Below, piece by piece: positions 60,123 to 64,000 of a stretch of 64,000 nt of DNA. Under the pieces are notes generated by a model. The model did no database searches. It had not been told where the DNA came from and worked only from the letters and a program-made list of their open reading frames with translations. Origin of the DNA: Neovahlkampfia damariscottae (taxonomy: Eukaryota > Heterolobosea > Selenaionea > Neovahlkampfiida > Neovahlkampfiidae); the NCBI GenBank assembly GCA_016618085.1, contig JABLTG010000029.1:1-64000 (forward strand). The letters run 5' to 3'. The position numbers and the translations under genes are program-made. Positions within the stretch are counted from its first letter, which is position 1, and each line of letters starts with the position of its first letter.

Positions 60123-60170
60123 CTTTTGAGGTTACAAATTTATTTGGATGAAAAATTTAATTGGATAAAA

Positions 60171-60467
60171 ATGAGTCGTAAAAATAATAAAAAAAGTGCA
60201 AAGAAGAGATATGAAAGATTAGTTGAAACAGCTAAAATTGAAGAAGAAAAAAGAAAACAAAAATTAGAAAGAAAAATAGAGAAACAAGAAAAAATGAAAA
60301 AAATACAAGAAGAAAAAACAGTTCATGTTGAAGAAAATATTGATGATATTGATATGACAGATTCAAAGACAATTGGAAAACTCTTAAATAAAAAAATAAA
60401 AGAGAAGAAAAAAAAAATAAAAAAAAAAGTTAAAAAAGAAGAAGAAATGAGTGAAGAAGAAGAATAA
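60171..60467 (+). CDS. Small highly charged protein, unidentified
   Basis: A single exon of 98 aa, starting MSRKNNKKSAKKRYERLVE. Almost the whole chain is Lys/Glu/Arg in a predicted long helix, with one short non-charged patch (VEENIDDIDMTDSKTIGKLLN) in the middle, then a Lys run and an acidic terminus. Composition suggests a nucleolar or ribosome-biogenesis accessory protein, but no family was recognised. ATTGG ends 6 nt before the ATG. The stop is 7 nt from that of the convergent C3HC gene. Confidence 0.6.
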   Translation: MSRKNNKKSAKKRYERLVETAKIEEEKRKQKLERKIEKQEKMKKIQEEKTVHVEENIDDIDMTDSKTIGKLLNKKIKEKKKKIKKKVKKEEEMSEEEE

Positions 60468-60474
60468 GAGTTTT

Positions 60475-63400
60475 TTATTTTTTTTTTCTTTTTTTTCTTG
60501 ATTTGATTATTGTTGTTCCTTTTCTTTTTTTACCAAATTCATTTTCAGATGCTGATTCTTCTGTAAATGAAGAATAATTAACTTCTGCGTTATTTTGTTC
60601 TTCCTCTTTTCTTAAGTCTTCAGATACATCATCTTTTTTAATTTCTTGTGGATTCTCATCCTTCCATAATTCTTTTGAAATTGGTACTTCTTCTTCTTCT
60701 TCTTGTGTGGATTGTGCTAAATCTTGTGAGAACTCTGGTGTAGTTGATGGTGATTTATTTTTAAAATCTTCAAGATTCAAAGTTGATTGTGTTGATTTGC
60801 TTTGTGAATTATCAAATATCATTGAATGTTCATTTGAACCAAAATTAATTGAATCATCTTGTTCATTTGATAAATTGAATTTCTTTTCAGGTGTTTTTTC
60901 TTCTTCTTCATCAAAATTCTTGGTTTGATTTGAAAAATCAAATGATTCTTCAATTTTATTTTCTCCTTTTTCAGATGAAGTTGAAACATCATCTTCTTGA
61001 TCACCTTCTTCAGTTTCATATTCAATTTCTCCTTCTTCTTCTTGTTTTTCTTGTTGTTGTTGTTGTTGATCTTCTTCTGATGAAATTTCTATGATACCTT
61101 CTTCTTTATTTAATTGTTCACTTCCACTATCTGAAACTTTTTCTTCTTCTTTGTTAATTGTTTCTTCATCTTCACTTGACCAAACTGTATCATCTTCACT
61201 AACTTCTTCTTTTTGAAAACCAAAAGAAATTTGTTCTGAAGTTGATTTATCAATTGAAAAAGCAGGTGTTGTTGAATTTAAAATTCTTTCATTTTCTTCT
61301 TCTTCATCGGAAAAAACAGTATCATCTTCTTCTTCTTCTTGACCAAATGAAAATTGAATAGGAACATCATTCATAGTGAATCCTGTTGTCGGATTAATTA
61401 CATCAGTTTCTTTTGTTTCTTCAGTGTTTGTTTGTATTTCTTTTGGTGTTTCTGAACTAGTTGTTGAAAATGAAAAACCTTCTTTTGGAGCCTGTTCAAA
61501 TCCAGAAGCTGAAAAACTTGTTATTGATGTTTCAGTTTTTTTTGGTTGTTCAACTGATGGCACAGTTTCTAATTCTTGTTGAGTTACACCAAAATTAAAA
61601 TCTGATTTTGTTGTTTCTCCAAATCCTGAAAATGAAAATCCTTCTTGTGGTACAGTTTCTTTTTTTTCTGAACCTGAAAAATCAAATTGTGAAATTGGTT
61701 GAGTTGTTGAAGGCATTGAAAAACTAAATTCTGAAGCCATCTTTTCTTCAGGTTGTGCTTGAAAAGAAAAATTAAAATTTGTACTCTTTTCTTCAGTTGT
61801 TTTTTCTTCTTCTTTTGGTAAAGGTTGAGTTGTTTGATCTGTTTCTTTGGATTCATCCATTGATGGTGTTTCTGTTTTTGTTTCTTCTATTGATTGTTTT
61901 TCTTCTTGTGCTTTATTAAATGCTTCAATTTGAGCTAAAAAGTCAGAAGACACAGAATCGTTTTCAACATATATTTCTTCAACTTCTTCTTCCTCTTCTT
62001 CTTCTGAATCACTTCCATATTTTCTAACTTTCTTTTTCATTGAAGGAGCTTCTTCTGAATCATCAAAATCTTCTAATTCGTCTTCGTCTTCTTCTTTTTC
62101 TGAATTCTCTTCTTTTGTTTGTTGATTTGATTCTTCTGCTAATTTTTTGTTGTAAGCTTCGATTTGAGCAGCTAAGTCATTTGAAAAACCATCATCTTTG
62201 ACAATTATTTCTTCAACTTCTTCTTCTTCTTCTGAATCACTTCCATATTTTCTAACTTTCTTTTTCATTTGAGGTGATTCTTTTTCTTCCTCTGAAAATT
62301 CACTTTCAACATCTTCCTCTTCTTTCTTCTCTGTCTGTGCAAGTATGGATGTTTCTGTTTTTTTAGATGCTTCTTTTTCTTTTTCATCTTCTTCATCTTC
62401 ACTTGACCAAACTGTATCATCTTCACTAACTTCTTCTTTTTGAAAACCAAAAGAAATTTGTTCTGAAGTTGATTTATCAATTGAAAAAGCAGGTGTTGTT
62501 GAATTTAAAATTCTTTCATTTTCTTCTTCTTCATCANNNNNNNNNNNNNNNNNNNNNNNNNNNNNNNNNNNNNNNNNNNNNNNNNNNNNNNNNNNNNNNN
62601 NNNNNNNNNNNNNNNNNNNNNNNNNNNNNNNNNNCAAACTGTATCATCTTCACTAACTTCTTCTTTTTGAAAACCAAAAGAAATTTGTTCTGAAGTTGAT
62701 TTATCAATTGAAAAAGCAGGTGTTGTTGAATTTAAAATTCTTTCATTTTCTTCTTCTTCATCAGAAAAAACAGTATCATCTTCTTCTTCTTCTTGACCAA
62801 ATGAAAATTGAATAGGAACATCATTCATAGTGAATCCTGTTGTTGTTGGATTTGAAACAGGTACAACTTCATTTTGTTTATTTGTTTCATCTTTTTCCGT
62901 TGAATTTGAAACAGGAACAGTAAAAGTAGTAGTGTTTGAAAATCCAGTAAAAGGAAATGGATTATTCTCCTTTGGTAATTCATAAAAAGGTTTTGTTTCA
63001 ACACTAATTTCCTCTTCTTCTTGTTTTTTTTCAACTTCTTTTGGTTTTTGTTCATTTGCAAAACTAAACGAAAAACTACCTGGTTTGGTTGTTGAATCAT
63101 TTTTGGAAAGATCTGGAAATGAAAAACTACTTTGTACATTTGAATCTACATTTGAGTTCATCATTTCATCAACAGAAAATAATTGTTTTGATATCACACC
63201 TGTTGTTGATTCATCCAAAGTATCAGGTGTTTGACCAAATTTAAAAGTATCAGGTGTCTTTGAAGTTTCATTGAGAGAAACAGCAGGAGGTGAAAATTTA
63301 AATCTTTTTTTATCCATTTCTTCAATATTCTTTTCTTTTTCATTCATCACAAGTGGACTAAATGGAACCATGGCTTTGGTATAAGCAGTTTTTAACATTT

Positions 63401-64000
63401 CTTTAACAGAAATTAACTATTATTTACATTGAATAATAAACAAATTCTTACTTTTTCAAATGCAGTTGATTGTTTATCAGGTAAATTAATTTCAGATTTT
63501 AAACCTTCAAAAACAAGTTTCCAACCACAAGGATTGAGTCTTTTATAAGTTGTAGGACACCACCATCTATGTTGTTTTAATGGATGAAAAATATCTGCTG
63601 AACCACAACATCTTTGTGATTGACAATATTCACAAGATAATTTAATCCTTTTTTCTTTGTAAATTGAAATATCCCAAAAAAATAAAGATAATAATATAAA
63701 TTCTGGTTTTACATCTTTTTCTTGTGATATAGAAATGATATAATTCAAATCATCTTCTTTAAACTCATTCATGAATTCAGGTGCAAGTTTTGGTATATTT
63801 TCTTTTATATTTGATTCAATTCTTTGATAAAACTTTGATACTTCCAATTTTTGTACTTTTTGTTCAGTTTTTGTATTTTCTAAAAATGGTTCACTAAATT
63901 CATTTGGAGAAGGATTTTGAAAAGCACAACCGTCTTTATGAGAATTTTTCATTTTTTCTAAAAAAGCAATAACAGCAGCATTCAATATTTTTATGTTGGA
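60475..64000 (-). CDS. C3HC zinc-finger (NIPA/ZC3HC1/Pml39-type) protein with FG-repeat tail; 5' partial, interrupted by an assembly gap
   Basis: The frame enters from the right edge, so the start is outside. Exon 64000-63448 (approximately) joins across a 35-nt intron to an exon running to the stop at 60475. The first exon has a C3HC/Rsm1-type finger: CEYCQSQRCC, then FHPLKQHRWWCP and NPCGWKLVFEGL, as in ZC3HC1 and yeast Pml39, which bind the nuclear basket. The long second part is rich in Phe motifs (FKFGQ, FSFGQ, SFGFQ, FNFGV, FSGFGE, NFGSN) separated by acidic Glu/Asp/Ser spacers, like FG nucleoporins. It ends in a basic RKKRKKK. Near-identical segments recur (see repeats). The 98-N gap at 62537-62634 shifts the apparent frame. 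That most likely means the gap length is not exact, not that the gene is broken. Confidence 0.8.
61164..61388. repeat. Coding repeat, copy 1 (about 225 nt)
   Basis: The segment encodes, on the minus strand, a FTMNDVPIQFSFGQ start, an acidic EEEEDDTVFSDEEEENE middle and a STTPAFSID...ISFGFQKEE end. It recurs almost unchanged at 62635-62842, differing at about one base in the central part, and partly at 62392-62536. Such high nucleotide identity points to recent duplication or gene conversion within the FG tail. Confidence 0.75.
62392..62536. repeat. Coding repeat, copy 2, cut by the assembly gap
   Basis: The sequence matches copies 1 and 3 from the SSEDEE-encoding stretch to the DEEEENE-encoding stretch and then runs into Ns. 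The missing part is presumably the remaining roughly 80 nt of the unit and perhaps further units. Confidence 0.7.
62537..62634. other. Assembly gap (98 N)
   Basis: The run of Ns lies exactly between two copies of the coding repeat. Both flanks match the repeat, so the gap reflects unresolved tandem repeat. Its length does not keep the flanking frames in register, so it should be treated as an estimate. Confidence 0.95.
62635..62842. repeat. Coding repeat, copy 3 (about 208 nt or more)
   Basis: This copy begins at the right gap edge and matches copy 1 nearly base for base up to the GFTMND-encoding boundary. Beyond it, the two copies diverge (VVGLIN-encoding in copy 1, PTTTGFT-side Val/Pro/Asn repeats in copy 3). 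Confidence 0.75.

Noticed and set aside
62505-62637. Frameshift making the C3HC-FG gene a pseudogene
   Set aside because: The frame change coincides exactly with the 98-N gap, whose length is an estimate. Both sides encode the same repeat in frame.
1-64000. Alternative genetic code (ciliate-like reassigned stops)
   Set aside because: Exons contain no in-frame TAA, TAG or TGA, and genes end in TAA, in TAG (47993-50025 gene) and in TGA (46893-47643 gene). Introns carry stops freely. The standard code fits.
1-64000. Mobile elements, virus-derived elements or CRISPR arrays
   Set aside because: I saw no transposase, reverse transcriptase, integrase, capsid-like ORF, terminal repeats or regularly spaced direct repeats. 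The repeats present are all within coding sequence.

Overview
The window is a gene-dense piece of an AT-rich eukaryotic nuclear genome from a free-living protist. The evidence is GT-AG introns of only about 29-40 nt in most genes, the standard code (most genes stop with TAA; the 46893-47643 gene stops with TGA, the 47993-50025 gene with TAG), and typical eukaryotic genes such as SEC61A, UTP7, IWS1, a NAP/SET histone chaperone, ER glucosidase II, HELQ and a heterotrimeric G-alpha. Mitochondrial intermembrane-space-type proteins suggest ordinary mitochondria. The giant RCC1/EGF/TIG/GCC2-GCC3 membrane proteins remind me of heterolobosean amoebae (Naegleria relatives), but placement is a guess. 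I saw no mobile element, virus copy, CRISPR array, rRNA or tRNA gene.

Layout. 1-14,000 holds housekeeping genes: a 3' gene fragment, glucosidase II alpha (-), a MIC13-like protein (+), UTP7/WDR46 (+), NAMPT (+), HELQ helicase (-), a Cys-rich CHCH-like protein (-), sphingosine kinase (-) and a NAP/SET protein (+). 14,369-45,084 is a receptor block. It contains two very large paralogous membrane proteins, about 4,140 and 5,370 aa, transcribed toward each other with a G-protein alpha subunit gene between them. 45,177-64,000 holds an SRA-domain protein, EF-hand proteins, a Rab-LRR-kinase fusion, IWS1, a KEN-box protein, SEC61A, a voltage-sensor-like 4-TM protein, a tandem pair of 4-TM proteins, a zinc-binding protein, a tandem CX9C protein, a ten-EF-hand membrane protein, a small-TIM-like protein, a charged nuclear-type protein, and a C3HC (NIPA/ZC3HC1/Pml39-type) protein with an FG-repeat tail. 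An assembly gap lies inside that last gene.

How the pieces fit. Genes are packed tightly: convergent stop codons are 6-15 nt apart and divergent start codons about 48-80 nt apart. Nearly every gene has a CCAAT (or ATTGG) pentamer 4-50 nt before its start codon. The most striking candidate systems are: (a) the receptor/G-alpha block, where the larger receptor carries four separate seven-repeat RCC1 propellers each followed by EGF modules, and the G-alpha has lost the catalytic switch-I arginine together with its P-loop ion-pair partner; and (b) a 600-aa Rab GTPase-LRR-protein kinase fusion ending in a CAAX box, with an unusual P-loop.

Exon boundaries were derived by hand from reading frame, GT-AG sites and family motifs. 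For most multi-exon genes the summed exon length is a multiple of three and the phases agree. There is no transcript evidence.
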